Shown here piece by piece: positions 52,807-63,800 of a stretch of DNA of 64,000 nt; within the stretch, counting starts at the first letter, position 1; each line of letters opens with the position of its first letter. The notes under the pieces were generated by a model that was given only the letters and a program-made list of their open reading frames with translations, was not told the DNA's origin and did no database searches. The position numbers were made by a program, and so were the translations under genes. The stretch is taken from contig OZ025676.1 in the NCBI GenBank assembly GCA_964019335.1, forward strand, positions 1 through 64,000, written 5' to 3'. The DNA is from Diplonema japonicum. Lineage: Eukaryota; Euglenozoa; Diplonemea; Diplonemida; Diplonemidae.

Positions 52807-54062
52807 TTACCACCTACCTCGCCCTTTCCCTCCTCGACCCTTGCCTTTACCACCCTTTCCCCCAGTCGGGTATGGACGGAAGGAGGGTGGCTCGTAGTCA
52901 TCGCCACGTCTCTGCATCGGAGGCGGTGGTGTGTGCCGCCCTGCATTTTGCATCCCCACCATCATCTGTGGTGGGTTTCATTCAAGTTTAATTTCACATA
53001 CATGTTGCGGGACGTGGACAGAGGCGGGTGGCGCTGTTACTGGCGAGGGCAATCCCACGCTGACAGGGGGTCTCCTTGGCCCCCTTGCGCCCCTGTAAGA
53101 GTCTGGTGTAGAAGGGAACGAGTCCCTGTTGTCTGGCGTGCGAGAGTAGCCATCCGGTGTAGTAGGATATCTCCCTGGTGTTTGGTACCCCTGTGACCTG
53201 CGGTCGTGCTGGTCGTAGTACTTCCCTTTGCCTTTGCCTCCTTTGCGGTCAAACGACGGTCTCCCGTGGTAGTTTGTCTGCGCAAGAGTGCATTCATCGA
53301 AGTGGTGCGAGAGGCCAGTGCAGGAAGCGCAGGAGAGTGGCGCAGTGAGGATGTTGGAGCAGCAATTGACACTTCCCTTTTTATTGCATATAATGCAGTA
53401 AGAGTTTTCCATATCTGACTTGCTGACGTAGTGTCGCTCTGGACGCCACGACTGGGCATAGTCATTGCGGTTCCCCCTTGTGTATTGCGTGGGGTTGGCT
53501 GTGACGGGGTCCAGCTTGTTGGGACAATCGTACTTTTCGTGTTCGCCCAGACCACACTCCCAACACACCTGTCGTTATGTTTGGCGAGGATGACCTAATC
53601 CCTTCGGCATACCTTCTTCCAGTTCCTCCTCTTGGCTACTACATCTCGCATCGAGCCATAGTATCGCTTGCCTCCACCAGGCGTTGCGCTGTTCTCCTCC
53701 CTCACATGGCATATGGAGTCGGGGGGGCACTCGTACTTTTCAATGTCGCTATGTACGCGTATCATCTTGTCAACTAGTCTCTGCTTTTTATGCAGGTGGC
53801 ATATTACAAACTTGCCCCCGAACACCCCGCTCGTTGCCTTGACCAACAGGTCCTCTTGGTCTTTGTCTTTTTGTATGTCTTTCTCAGTTTTCCACGGCCT
53901 CCAGCCTAACCCCATACTCCCCACAGACAACTCCGACGACATCCGCCCTGGTTCTGTGAGTCCTTCTTCCGACGTTGCGTCACTTCTCTCGCTAGGCGCT
54001 CTTTCATTTTGTTCATCGTCGCTGATGATGATGGTCTCCACCCTCTCACCGAAGCTCTCCAT
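52807..54062 (-). CDS. CCHC zinc-knuckle protein with RGG/GK-rich tail
   Basis: Exons 54062-53613, 53568-53002 and 52965-52807, with 44- and 36-bp GTATG introns, give 391 residues. A CCHC knuckle (CWECGLGEHEKYDC) begins right at the second exon, followed by a Cys-rich stretch (CIICNKKGSVNCC, CASCTGLSHHFDEC). The tail is Arg/Gly/Pro/Tyr-rich and ends GKGRGGKGRGRW. This is an RNA-binding architecture resembling Air/TRAMP or Gis2-type proteins, but without enough similarity to name it. The N-terminus is acidic. Confidence 0.82.
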
Positions 54063-54145
54063 TTTACTGTGTAACGTATCATGAGCAACAAAAAAAGTAA
54101 AAAAATATTCGCTTTACTTACTCTTTTAATCCGTGTAAATGTAAC

Positions 54146-56413
54146 TCATTTCCCACTACTCGAAGTGGGAGATGTTAAATCTTCGACCTGCCTGCGCACC
54201 GTGTTGGCGACAGCGACTTTCTCGTGCTGCAGGTGGAGCGTCAGAGCGTCCAATGTGACGGCTTCGCCTGCTTCTGAAAGAGACTGCATTGCAGCCAGAG
54301 GCGGCTGGAAGGGGTGCGCATGCTGCATGAGGACAGACGCTATGTGATTCTCGAAGGTTCGTATCTCGTTGGCAACTCTCGCCTTCAGAGAGGTCAGGCT
54401 ACACGTCGAAGCATTGAGCTCTTCTGTGATGGTCTTCTTAAGATGCTTCATGTCTTCAACCTTATCGTCTAGCGAGGAAGCCGCAAGCTTCACCTGCAGA
54501 TCGATGGCACGGCTGTGCACCAGCATCCCCGCCCTCTTCGTCTCCATGCTGTTGATGAGGCTGCTCGCTTCTCCGCAGTAATCAAGCAGCCTTGCATGGT
54601 ACGACTTCGCGTGTTCAAAGATGGTGCATTCCAACTCTTCCGAAGCATCCTTCCTTTTGTGTAGCATGCTCTGCACATGCTCGTAGTACCCGTCGATGAA
54701 CTCCAACATCTCGAAACACTTTTCAGTGTGCGCACCTAAGTCCGAGAGCCAGTTCTGCATCGGCTGTATCATGGACAGGTTCTTGTTGATGACTGCCCTT
54801 TCGTTCGTGGCCTTCTCAACGGAGCTGACATTCTCTTTGCACAACTCCTTCCTCTCCATCATCAACGTCATCAGCTGCTCGTTGAGCGTCTGCATGTCCT
54901 TCAGCAGCTCCTGTTGCTTCAACGCGTTCGCGTCCAGCTTCGCAGCAAAGTGCTCGCATTCGCTCACCCTGTGCCTGTCGGCTTCGATGAGTTGCTTACG
55001 GAGCTCTTCCTCCATCAGCCCCACGGCTTGTGTGTCATGCACGATGTCGTCCTTCAGTTTTGTAGCGGACGCAACGCATGCCTCCAGCCGCTCCCTCGAC
55101 GCAACGAACGAGCGCTTCGTGCCATTGAAGATCCCTACATCCACAGACCCGGAGTGCAGGTCACGCAGAGCCGTCACCATCGCACTCAGCACCTCTTCCT
55201 GAAGAGCCACCTCACGCAGCCCTTCCATCGTCACCCCCTGGTAGTCGTGCGCTGACACTGAAGCAGCCTTCAGCTTCTTCGACTTTTGTATCTCATAAGT
55301 CTTCTCTCGAACAAATTCCTGGTGTGGAATAAGCACAGACTCCTTCAGACACTCCAGAGCATCCCGGAACATCAGCACATGAGCATCAATGATGTCCTTG
55401 GGTACGGATGGCACAGACACAGATGTACAGTCAAGCCCCCGCAGGCTGAGTGAGTAGTAGCTGTCCCACACAGGGATGAGGGAAGCCAAGATTTCTTCAG
55501 TTGCTTCTTTCTTGAGGCTGTGACTCTTAAGATCTGTCAGCATTCTTTTAAAGGGCGCCAAGGGGTGCGAGTAAAGGGTGATACATCTGGAGGGTACCTT
55601 GAGGGACCACTGCTTGGCGAGGTACTGTGGGGTGATACCCTCGTGACGCTCGGCGGACTCAATGTTTGCATTGAAGTTGAGAACAGCTTGCTTAGTGTCC
55701 GTGAGGGAGTTCTGGATGAGCGTCTGCGCGGTTTCAGTCTGAGACGACAGCCACTTCAGCTGCTGGACGGAACCAGCGGTGGTACGCTTGATGGTTGCGT
55801 TGAGCTCTGCGTTGTAGCCAGCCTGCTGCTCCGAGTAGTAGGTGATGGTTTCTTCAGGGATTTCATCGCGATATGCAGGCTTGGTGATGAGCTTGGGGGG
55901 ATCTTTGAAGGGCTCTGTCTCCACATCGGGGGGAGTGGGGGCAGCGTGATCCCCACGAAGTGTGGCGAGACCCTCTTGGAGCATAGATTCCGTCAGCTGA
56001 TCGGCGACCTCAAGCTTCTCCCTCAGCTGTTCGCGCATGGTGCGTGTTGTGTCCAGACGCCATTCCTTGAGGATGGGAACGGGAACACGAAGCACACACC
56101 GTGAGACTTCCGAAGGAAGCAGGCGGCGCTTGGCCGCCAGGCTGTCTACCATGAAGGACTCGTCGATGAACGTGCATTGCTTGCATTTTGCAACATTCAT
56201 AACCGCAAGCCGCAGCTTTGGGTTCGTCTTGCATAGGCCGAAGACATTGATAGGGACCACCACATAGTCCGCTTTGTGTAGTTGCTCCTCTGCCACCCAC
56301 CTCCCTCCGTACCTGCACACGACCTGCGAGTAGTAGTAATGAGAGTGGTGCAGCTTCCCCAAAGCACCCAACCCCAGCCCGCTGAAGCAGCCCTCTCCAG
56401 TCGCCCAGCCCAT
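54146..56413 (-). CDS. BRCT-domain and coiled-coil protein
   Basis: A single exon of 755 residues. Residues about 10-105 fit a BRCT pattern: a GGRWV strand, KADYVVVP, a helix MNVAKCKQCTFI and DESFMVDSLAAKRRLLP. From about residue 200 long heptad coiled coils dominate, and a hydrophobic/Pro segment near 270-330 interrupts them. The TTCAG acceptor is four bases before the ATG. A BRCT plus a long coiled coil suggests a DNA-damage, kinetochore or centrosome scaffold; this is only inference. Confidence 0.78.
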   Translation of the reverse strand: MGWATGEGCFSGLGLGALGKLHHSHYYYSQVVCRYGGRWVAEEQLHKADYVVVPINVFGLCKTNPKLRLAVMNVAKCKQCTFIDESFMVDSLAAKRRLLPSEVSRCVLRVPVPILKEWRLDTTRTMREQLREKLEVADQLTESMLQEGLATLRGDHAAPTPPDVETEPFKDPPKLITKPAYRDEIPEETITYYSEQQAGYNAELNATIKRTTAGSVQQLKWLSSQTETAQTLIQNSLTDTKQAVLNFNANIESAERHEGITPQYLAKQWSLKVPSRCITLYSHPLAPFKRMLTDLKSHSLKKEATEEILASLIPVWDSYYSLSLRGLDCTSVSVPSVPKDIIDAHVLMFRDALECLKESVLIPHQEFVREKTYEIQKSKKLKAASVSAHDYQGVTMEGLREVALQEEVLSAMVTALRDLHSGSVDVGIFNGTKRSFVASRERLEACVASATKLKDDIVHDTQAVGLMEEELRKQLIEADRHRVSECEHFAAKLDANALKQQELLKDMQTLNEQLMTLMMERKELCKENVSSVEKATNERAVINKNLSMIQPMQNWLSDLGAHTEKCFEMLEFIDGYYEHVQSMLHKRKDASEELECTIFEHAKSYHARLLDYCGEASSLINSMETKRAGMLVHSRAIDLQVKLAASSLDDKVEDMKHLKKTITEELNASTCSLTSLKARVANEIRTFENHIASVLMQHAHPFQPPLAAMQSLSEAGEAVTLDALTLHLQHEKVAVANTVRRQVEDLTSPTSSSGK

Positions 56414-56729
56414 CGAACTGAAGGATATGCTCGGTGAACAAGATACTTGGTATGAAGAGAGGAGACATAATACACATATTTCGGGGAAATGTACGAGAAA
56501 GAGGAGAAAGGGGTATGGTAAGATGAAAAGAAGTAAACATGAGGAAAGGGAACGTGATGGAGGGATGGGGGGGGGGGGGGCGAAAAGAACAAGAAGAAGG
56601 AAGTTGTGTCAAACATTTCTTTTTTTCGTTGTTCCTTTTTTTAAAACTGGGCAGGGGGGGTGGGGGCTTTTTCTTTTCCGTTTTAGCACACCGAGGGGAG
56701 GTTTCTCCCCCCCCCCCCCCCCCCTATAT
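56414..56729. other. Intergenic with homopolymer C and G tracts
   Basis: About 315 bp containing a plus-strand C-run near 56707-56724 (18 bases), a G-run near 56569-56580 and A/G-rich sequence. In the sense direction the pyrimidine-rich part lies before the BRCT-gene start. No gene was seen. Confidence 0.6.
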
Positions 56730-57091
56730 CTACTCATACAACCCATCCTCTTCCCATAACTGTACCAAAATACCCACCATGTCTGACAAATTAACAGGCT
56801 TAGAGAATGGAACGCTGGGGTTAACCAGAGACTGTGTGTCTTTTCTTTTTTTCCAATATCTTGCCATACCTCAGCTATGCTATCTATGTCCAGTGCTTGT
56901 TTTGCCTTTCTTTTCTTATGTACACCTCTTCCACGCTCTGTCCAAGCGTTTCGTATTACGAGCCACCGCTCTTCCCCAATGCCTGTGCCTATGTCAGAAG
57001 GATCAAATGCTTGTTTACAGGAGGGACTTTTATGCACTTCCGGTGGGGCTTCTGTCTTCCCGAAAAGCCGTCGTAGCAGATCCATCAACAT
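56730..57091 (-). CDS. Small hypothetical protein
   Basis: Exons 57091-56870 and 56831-56730, around a 38-bp GTATG...CACAG intron, give 107 residues. A mixed basic N-terminus is followed by an acidic end, VNLSDMVGILVQLWEEDGLYE. That C-terminal segment looks conserved, but I cannot name the family. The frame upstream of the first ATG is lysine-rich low complexity and is not included. Confidence 0.68.
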
Positions 57092-57476
57092 ATTATTTTT
57101 TTCTTCTTTTTTTTCTTCTCGCTCTCCGCCCCCCCTCTCCAACTTTTCTCCTTTTTTTGTTTTCTTTTTTAGATTATTCTTCTTTTTTTTTTGCTGCCAT
57201 ATTATATAAAAAAAAAAAGGGTACGAAGGGAATAATAAAAAAAAAATGGCAGCAACCATACTAAACAGCTGGTGAGTGGATGAAATATAAAAAAGGGGGG
57301 AGATAAAAAAAAAAACTTACACTATAAAAAAAATCTTCTGATCAAAACACTATAAGAAAAAAAAATAAAAAAGGGGAAAGAAAAAAAGATGGGGGAGTAG
57401 CCGATTTTTATTCTTTGTTATTTTTTTGTCATTTGATAGGATATTTGTTTTCTCTCTTCTTTTTTCTTTTTCTTCT

Positions 57477-57777
57477 TTACTGCAGCAGAGACGAAGGAAT
57501 AGGGATGACGGCCTAATTTTGTTTTTCTTCCCTCCAAAAAAAAAAATAGAAATACCTGAAACATATTCATGAACAACCTAATCCTGCTGGGGATCCACCC
57601 TTGGGGGTCCTGGTCTTTGTGCAAAATCAGAACCAGCATAACCACATAGATCCACTTGTTGGCATGGGCGTCCAGTGTGTCCATTGCATGGGTTATCAAA
57701 TGGTTGACCTTCTTGTAGAAGGGAAACTGCGACCAGGTGTTCTGCCCCACCTGCTGAACCTGCGGCATTCCAAACAT
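57477..57777 (-). CDS. Very small hydrophobic protein, stop codon in second exon
   Basis: 74 residues from ATG 57777, ending with MFQ at 57556. A 76-bp GTATTT...CTGCAG intron (57555-57480) is followed directly by TAA, so exon 2 contributes only the stop. It has one central hydrophobic stretch (IYVVMLVLIL). If the intron were retained, the frame would continue about 45 residues of low-complexity sequence. It could be a small mitochondrial or ER membrane subunit, but the family is unknown. Confidence 0.62.
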
Positions 57778-58042
57778 TTTGATTTCCTTTTTTTTTCCTC
57801 TCTTTTCCCTTTTTTAATTCTCGAAATGGACTTCTTTAAATAGAAACAAAAGAACTGTTTATCCTGATAGAGGAAGAAGAAGAAAAAAAAAGGGGGGTTT
57901 TTTCAACACTATAAAAAAAAAATAAAAAACTATTCTGATGACAAAGTCATGGGGAGAGGCAAAAGGGAAGGTGAAACGCCAAGTTTGAGTAGCTTAAGCT
58001 ATGATAAAAAAAAAAACTTCTTTTTTTTTTTTTTTAGTATGA

Positions 58043-58788
58043 TTAGAAAACACGAGCCACGTAGCCTACGTCAATGGTAGAGTGCACCTCCTGGGTGCGC
58101 CTTTGGCTGAACTCAGAGAGGGGGAAGGTCACGATGCCGTCTGCCAGCGAGGCATTCTTATTCTGTGGGGGGTTTTTTTTTTCTTCTCCCCCCATACTTT
58201 GAGGAAAAGTTTGAGCGCATTGCCATTCAGCTTCAACACGGTGCTCGCCAGGGATTCTTCGCATCTGTTTTTTTTCCTCCCCCCCTCAAAAAAAAATACC
58301 TCTGGTGGGAAATTGCCAACACATTGTACGCGTAGTCCCTGACGGCGCTCTCGAACCCGGGGATGTTGGGGATATCTTTCAAATACGCGGAATTCCAAAA
58401 TTCTTGGAACCTGCACTCCTCAAGCATCTGGTGAAGGTCCTTCACGGTCTCAACCTCCTTCTTCTGGTGGAACCTCTCTGGGATCAGGTACGTCGACAGC
58501 ACAAATGCGTTCGAAGGCATCTCAGACAGTGCCTTCAGCAGTAATTTAAGGATAATATCAGCGTTCGCCTCATCGGGGAAGAACTGGTAGATCTTCAGCA
58601 GCGCCAGGTTCGCCTCCATATCATACGTTTCATCGTTAATCTAGATAAGATTTTTGAAATGGTTTAACACACACACACACCTGTTGGGTCACATACTCCT
58701 CAAGATCCTTTGTCATGGTCTTTTCCAGCATCTTAGCCTGCACCAGCGTCTTCTCCATGCTGGCAGTGCGAGTGGGCGCCGGCGACAT
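58043..58788 (-). CDS. EIF3K: Translation initiation factor 3 subunit K
   Basis: Exons 58788-58681, 58640-58300, 58264-58198 and 58162-58043 join in frame to 211 residues (human eIF3k is 218). The signature region reads NLALLKIYQFFPDE, LLLKALSEMPSNAFVLSTYL, LEECRFQEFWNS and PGFESAVRDYAYNVLA, then continues after splicing with ALKLFLKNKNASLADGIV. This is the HAM/winged-helix eIF3k fold, a non-catalytic subunit of the eIF3 scaffold that recruits mRNA to the 40S subunit. Intron 1 starts with GTGTGTGTGTGTGTT, so a (GT)n tract serves as its 5' splice site; the others start GTATT and GTATG. Confidence 0.94.
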
Positions 58789-58879
58789 TTTTAGTTAAGA
58801 CCTCCTGGAGGAATCATTGATAGCCGGGGGGGGACGTTGAAATTTAAAAAAATTCATTTTAACTAGAAACAAAAGGGGT

Positions 58880-60967
58880 TCACAACATCCCATTCACTGG
58901 GACCACCTCAAGATTATCGATGATGGGTTTTACTTCAGCATCCTTGTTCTTGAAGGCCTCGACAGCCTCCTTCAGGTACTGTGGGCAAGGCTCCACCAGA
59001 GGCAACAGAGCATACAGCAGTGACTCGTAAGAGTCAAGCTGCTCCTGCTGGGACAGGATCCTGTTAACGCACTGTGTGTTCGATGCCTGCAGTGCTTTAG
59101 TCTTGTGGGACTCGATGATGTTCGCCTCTATTTTAATAGAGCTAATGGTGTGGTTCAGACTGGTGATCTGGTTCCTGTATGTTTGGAGGGTGCTTTTCAG
59201 CTCCTCGTTTTGTGCAGCCAACACCTTCTTGTCATAGTTCCCGAGTACTTCCGTCTCTAGCTTCCCCACGGCTTCCTTGTAGCCGTGTATTTCGTTCTTC
59301 AGCCCTGTTATCTCCAGCTGTGTCACTTCTTTACACTGCAACAGAGACTCTACGGCCTCCTCCTTCGTCGTCACTGCACCGTCGAACCTCTTAGTGATGG
59401 ACGTGAGCTCAGAGATGAGTTTCTTGTTGCTGCTGTCATAATCGCTGCACATGGCCCTGTGCTGTATCAAGCTGTCGTGTTCCCTTTTCCGCAGAAGGCG
59501 GATTTCGCTACCGGAGGTGATTTTGTGCTGCTCGAAGTCTGCTGCGAGTTTTTCTAGCTCTTTCGCTTTCTCGGAGGCCTGCTGCTTGAACTCTTCCTTT
59601 TCATGCCACGTCAGCAGCTCAGCGTCTTTGTTCATTTTCTCTTTCTCCGCAGCTTCTGCGTTCAACCTGCAAATTTGAGTTTGTGCTTCGTTCAGCTTGA
59701 TGCTCAGCTCTGTTTCCTTCTTCTCCGACAAGCACTGCAACTCCTCGTAGCTGTGCGTGGCAATCCTGAGCTCTTCCTTAAGCCGCTCGACGTCACCCAT
59801 TAGGAGTGTTATTTTCTGCGTCATGTCCGTCTGGCTCGCCTTCACCTGCCCATTCACCTTTGTGTACTCCAGCAGCAGCTCCTCGTGTTCCTGCTTTAGA
59901 GTACCGTACTTCTGCGTAGCCTCTACACCAGCCTCGTGGTGCTTCTGTCGCAAGGCATCGTACAAACCCTCGAACTTGCCCTTTTCTTCCATCAGGCTTT
60001 CGATTTTGAGGTTTGCCTCCATGTCATCACGCAGCTTGTCTTCTTCCAAGGCTGTCAGCTTCCTCTCCAGCGTCTTCACGTCGGTGCGGAGCTGCGTCTC
60101 TGTCTTGTGCCACTCTGCTTCCTTCTTCTTCTGTTCCAGCATCAGCGTGAAGGTCCTTTCCTTCATGCTGTCTATCTCCGTTGCAGACATGTCGGTCACG
60201 TTCTTCTCGGCATCCAGGAGGCCAGCGCACTCCGCCAGACGGTCTTTCAGCTCCTTCTCAATGCTGCTGAACTTCAGCAGATCTGACTGTGCTGATGTTT
60301 CTAACTTCAGGACGTTCAGCTCCATGTCTGACACGGTCTTCTCCGCCCGGGAACGCACGTCTCTGGCTTCCTCCAGTTGCGTTCTCGTGAGCTCCAGCTC
60401 TGTATCCTTATGTTCCACCTGTTCCTTGAACAGCTTTAGCAGCAGTGTGTCCTTTTGGTTCTCTATGTCTGCCTTATCACAACGTACATTCGCCTCTTTC
60501 AGTCCTTTATTTGCCTTGTCAAGGCACTCTTGGAGCTTTTGGAGAGCACTTGTATGGTGCACGTCCTGTCTTTCGAGCTTCTTGTTCAGTTCTATGGTCT
60601 GCTCGTTCAGGGTGTCCCTCTCAGCGCATAATGACTTGTACTTTATTTCCATTGCTCGAGCTGTTTCGTCCACAAACCCGCACTCTGCTTGCAGCCTTTG
60701 AATCTCCTCGTTCTTAGTCTTGATGACACCCTCCATGTCGCGCAATGTGTCCTTGTGTGCGGTGTCCACGCGGCATGCTTCTTCCTTCAGCGACGCCGCC
60801 TCTTTTGCCATAAGATCAGCCACGACCTTCGCATCCTTCACGTTCTCGTGTGCACGTGCCACTTCGTTCTTTCTGTACTCCACCTCATTGTCTATCCGCT
60901 GCTCCCTTTGCAAAGTTCCTTCTACTGCTTCAAGCCTCTTCAGTTCTTCTTCAGGTGTCTCATCCAT
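58880..60967 (-). CDS. Long coiled-coil protein
   Basis: 695 residues from ATG 60967, just after an ACCGTAG acceptor; no intron was found. Nearly the whole chain is charged heptad coiled coil rich in Glu, Lys and Leu, with a short Pro/hydrophobic end (LLPLVEPCPQYLKEAVEAF). It is probably a filament, centrosome or flagellar scaffold. No specific family was recognised, since coiled coils match many proteins weakly. Confidence 0.8.
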   Translation of the reverse strand: MDETPEEELKRLEAVEGTLQREQRIDNEVEYRKNEVARAHENVKDAKVVADLMAKEAASLKEEACRVDTAHKDTLRDMEGVIKTKNEEIQRLQAECGFVDETARAMEIKYKSLCAERDTLNEQTIELNKKLERQDVHHTSALQKLQECLDKANKGLKEANVRCDKADIENQKDTLLLKLFKEQVEHKDTELELTRTQLEEARDVRSRAEKTVSDMELNVLKLETSAQSDLLKFSSIEKELKDRLAECAGLLDAEKNVTDMSATEIDSMKERTFTLMLEQKKKEAEWHKTETQLRTDVKTLERKLTALEEDKLRDDMEANLKIESLMEEKGKFEGLYDALRQKHHEAGVEATQKYGTLKQEHEELLLEYTKVNGQVKASQTDMTQKITLLMGDVERLKEELRIATHSYEELQCLSEKKETELSIKLNEAQTQICRLNAEAAEKEKMNKDAELLTWHEKEEFKQQASEKAKELEKLAADFEQHKITSGSEIRLLRKREHDSLIQHRAMCSDYDSSNKKLISELTSITKRFDGAVTTKEEAVESLLQCKEVTQLEITGLKNEIHGYKEAVGKLETEVLGNYDKKVLAAQNEELKSTLQTYRNQITSLNHTISSIKIEANIIESHKTKALQASNTQCVNRILSQQEQLDSYESLLYALLPLVEPCPQYLKEAVEAFKNKDAEVKPIIDNLEVVPVNGML

Positions 60968-61049
60968 ACCTACGGTATTTTGTGGCACTGCAACAACTAG
61001 AATGTATACTAAAGCATGAATTAAAAAGTGTCTAAGTTGTAATTCTGTA

Positions 61050-63316
61050 CTAGCCGCCGAGTGCTTCTAAACGTCTTAGCAGCTCTGCGTTGGTGTCCCG
61101 CAGAGCAGCCACCTGTCTTTCGTTGCTGCTCAGCTTGTTTGTCAATGACTCTATGATCTTATCCTGCAAAGAATATGATTGTATATCATGCCACCGCAGC
61201 ATACCTTTTGACTGAGTGCTTTGTCACTGACAACCTTCTCGTACTTCGCCTTCAGAGCATTATGTTTTCTTGCTAAACTTGTCAGCTCTTCTTTCAAGGC
61301 TTCTGCCTGTTTGGCTTGCCCGTCATTATGGACATTGCACTCTTTCAGTGCCTTCACCTGTGCTTTAGCATGCTCACAAGCATCTTCATGCATGCGTGCC
61401 TCTGCGGCCAACTCTTGCTCTCTGACACCCATCTTTGTTACTTGCTGGATAAGCTCGCTCCTGTCTCTTTCCCAAGATATTTGCTTTTTCCTGAACCCTT
61501 CTTCCAATGCTTGTATCGCAGACTCGTGTTTGCTTTGTGCATGTTCTGTGCATGATAAAAGATCTAAATTCTTCTTCTCAAGTGTGGCCATCTCCTTGTT
61601 CAGGTGACTCCTGAGACTATCGAGGTCACGGGCCTCTGCCTCGCTTTTCTCCTTCTCTTTCTGGACGTACTTCATCTCTGTTTCCATCCGTGCTATCGCC
61701 AACTTTGAAGCACCCACCTCCTTTTTGCTCTGCTTCGTCTCGCACTCCAGGTGGTTAGCCTTCTTGACGTACTCGGCGTTCCATTGCTCGAGAAGCAGAT
61801 CTTTCTGCTCCAGTTTCTTCACGAGCTGCTGCTCTCTCCTTGAGCGCTCAGCGTTGATGGCCGTCAGGTGTGACTTCTCTACTTCATAGCTAGCGCAGGT
61901 GTCCCGCAGTTCGCATATTGCTTTGTCCCGCTCCCTTTCACACTGTGCTAGTACTGCCACCAGGTCCCGGGCTCCCTTCTTGGTAGTAGCTTCGCGAACT
62001 TCACGCGTACTGTTCCCCATGCTACACGACCTCTTTAGCCTAGCTAGCTCATGGTTGCACTTTTGCAGCTCGGTCTCAGCATGTTCCGCTTTCTTCTCAA
62101 GAAGCGCACGTGCTTTGACTTCCTGCTGCAACCTATTCTTGAGATGCTCTTTGTCAAGGTTGCTGAACTTGTTCTTAGGCCCAACACCGTCGGACTCATA
62201 CAAGAAGAGCTTCTCCTCTGTCTTAAGAAGGAGTTCTTGTAAGTCTCTGAACAAGTGCTCTTTCTGTTGCAAAGCAGATGCAGTACGCCGCCTTTCCTGT
62301 TCAACTGACGTGAACTTGTCGGCTTTGACCTCAGTCTGCTTGCACCTGTCACGCAGTTTACCGTTCTCAGCCTGGAGCGCTGCAATGGTCGTCTGGAACT
62401 GCTTTAACTTGCCTTCTTTTGAGAAGGCACGCTTTGTGGACCTCACTTTTTTCTGAATTTCTTTATTCAGCCTTTCGTTGATCGCTGCTTTGTGGGCCTG
62501 TTCTGCCTCGAGCTGTTCTGTGAGATGAGTGCGCTCCTCTTCGAGTGTCTCAATTCGATACATCAGCTCAGCGAGCTCCGGGCTGCTGTGCGGCACTGCA
62601 GCTTCCTTCATCGTGTTGAAATTATTGACCGTGTTGTAGGTCCTGCTGTTATTGATGTGGATGTTGTTCTGCGCAGTACGGGGGTGCGATTTGCGTTTCT
62701 TTTTCTGCTCTTGGTACGGTGCTATGATGTGCTGAAGGGTTGCGGAGTCGTACCCAGCTCCCTTTTTGTACCGTGGTGAACTTTCGTAGCCGTCACTTAT
62801 GTCGTCGTCGATGGGCTTCTTGGGGGTCATAGGTGGGAGGTGGTCCAGGTCGTCGCGTTGCTGCCTCTTGAGCCGCAACACCTGAGTGGCCTTTCTTGAC
62901 AGCGTGTTGCTAGTCATCGTTGAGGTCTTCTTCAGCAGGGATTGCTCATTGACGGGTACTTCAAACGCCGTTCCGAACCTCTTCTGTGCTTTCGATGCTT
63001 CGACAGCATAGATGTGCTTCTTGCTCGTAGCCTTGAAGTGTGTACTATGAACCAACCCTTTACAGTGCTTATCCTTCTGGGCGTCATACGATGGAATCCC
63101 AGCGTTGGGTGTTGCGTCCCACCCTGCTGCCGACTTGGCGCTCTCCTTTCTTAATTTGTGCCCGCCTTGATACCCCCTCTTGACCTTGTCCATCACGCTC
63201 CCGTCAATCCCCTCCAGGCTCAGTATCCCTTTGTCTCCCTTTGCTGTTCTGTCCTTCACCCACTTAGACAGATCACTGTTCGTGTTGTCTTGGTCCCAAC
63301 ATTCCATCGCTTCCAT
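61050..63316 (-). CDS. Long coiled-coil protein with disordered head
   Basis: Exons 63316-61205 and 61163-61050, around a 41-bp GTATG...TTGCAG intron, give 741 residues. The first 250 residues are basic and Ser/Lys-rich with no domain. From about 260 to the end the protein is continuous coiled coil, including the short final exon (DKIIESLTNKLSSNERQVAA). The ATG follows GCATTGCAG by six bases. It is likely a cytoskeletal or centriolar scaffold; family unknown. Confidence 0.8.
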
Positions 63317-63377
63317 CTTCACCTGCAATGCCTTCGAAGTGTTCACAGATGAGAAAAGAAGTACAGAAAAACTCAAC

Positions 63378-63710
63378 CTAAAGTGAAGGTTCAGATTCAA
63401 TTTTTGGGTGCCTGAGAGTGTTTCATGCAATGGGAAGCGCATACCTCGGTCGGGCCGGAACAACCCTAGGTACCACAATGGGTTCTTGCCTCTCAGTTTT
63501 GCGCTGTTTGTTCTTCTGTCTCACTGACTTCTTCTCTTTTTCGTTCCTGTCGTGCAGCTTATTACTTAACCACACGAACAAGAATAACGCCAAGACAAAC
63601 CCCGCCGACAGCAGCACAGACTGGGTGGGTGACAGTTCCTCCTCAACCTCATTCATGCGAGTGCAGCTCGCCAGCCACGTACACGCCAACACAACTAGAG
63701 TTTTCGACAT
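63378..63710 (-). CDS. Small single-pass membrane protein
   Basis: Exons 63710-63445 and 63411-63378, around a 33-bp GTATG...CTCAG intron, give 99 residues. A signal-like start (MSKTLVVLACTWLASC) is followed by an acidic segment, one transmembrane helix (SVLLSAGFVLALFLFVWL) and a strongly basic tail (RQKNKQRKTERQ). The orientation would put the basic tail in the cytosol. No family was recognised. Confidence 0.72.
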
Positions 63711-63800
63711 TTTAACGTGTACCAACCTGTGCTGTGGCTTGTAAATTATAGTTCGGCTAAGGTCGTAGTCATAGTACACAAATATCTAATATAAGATATT

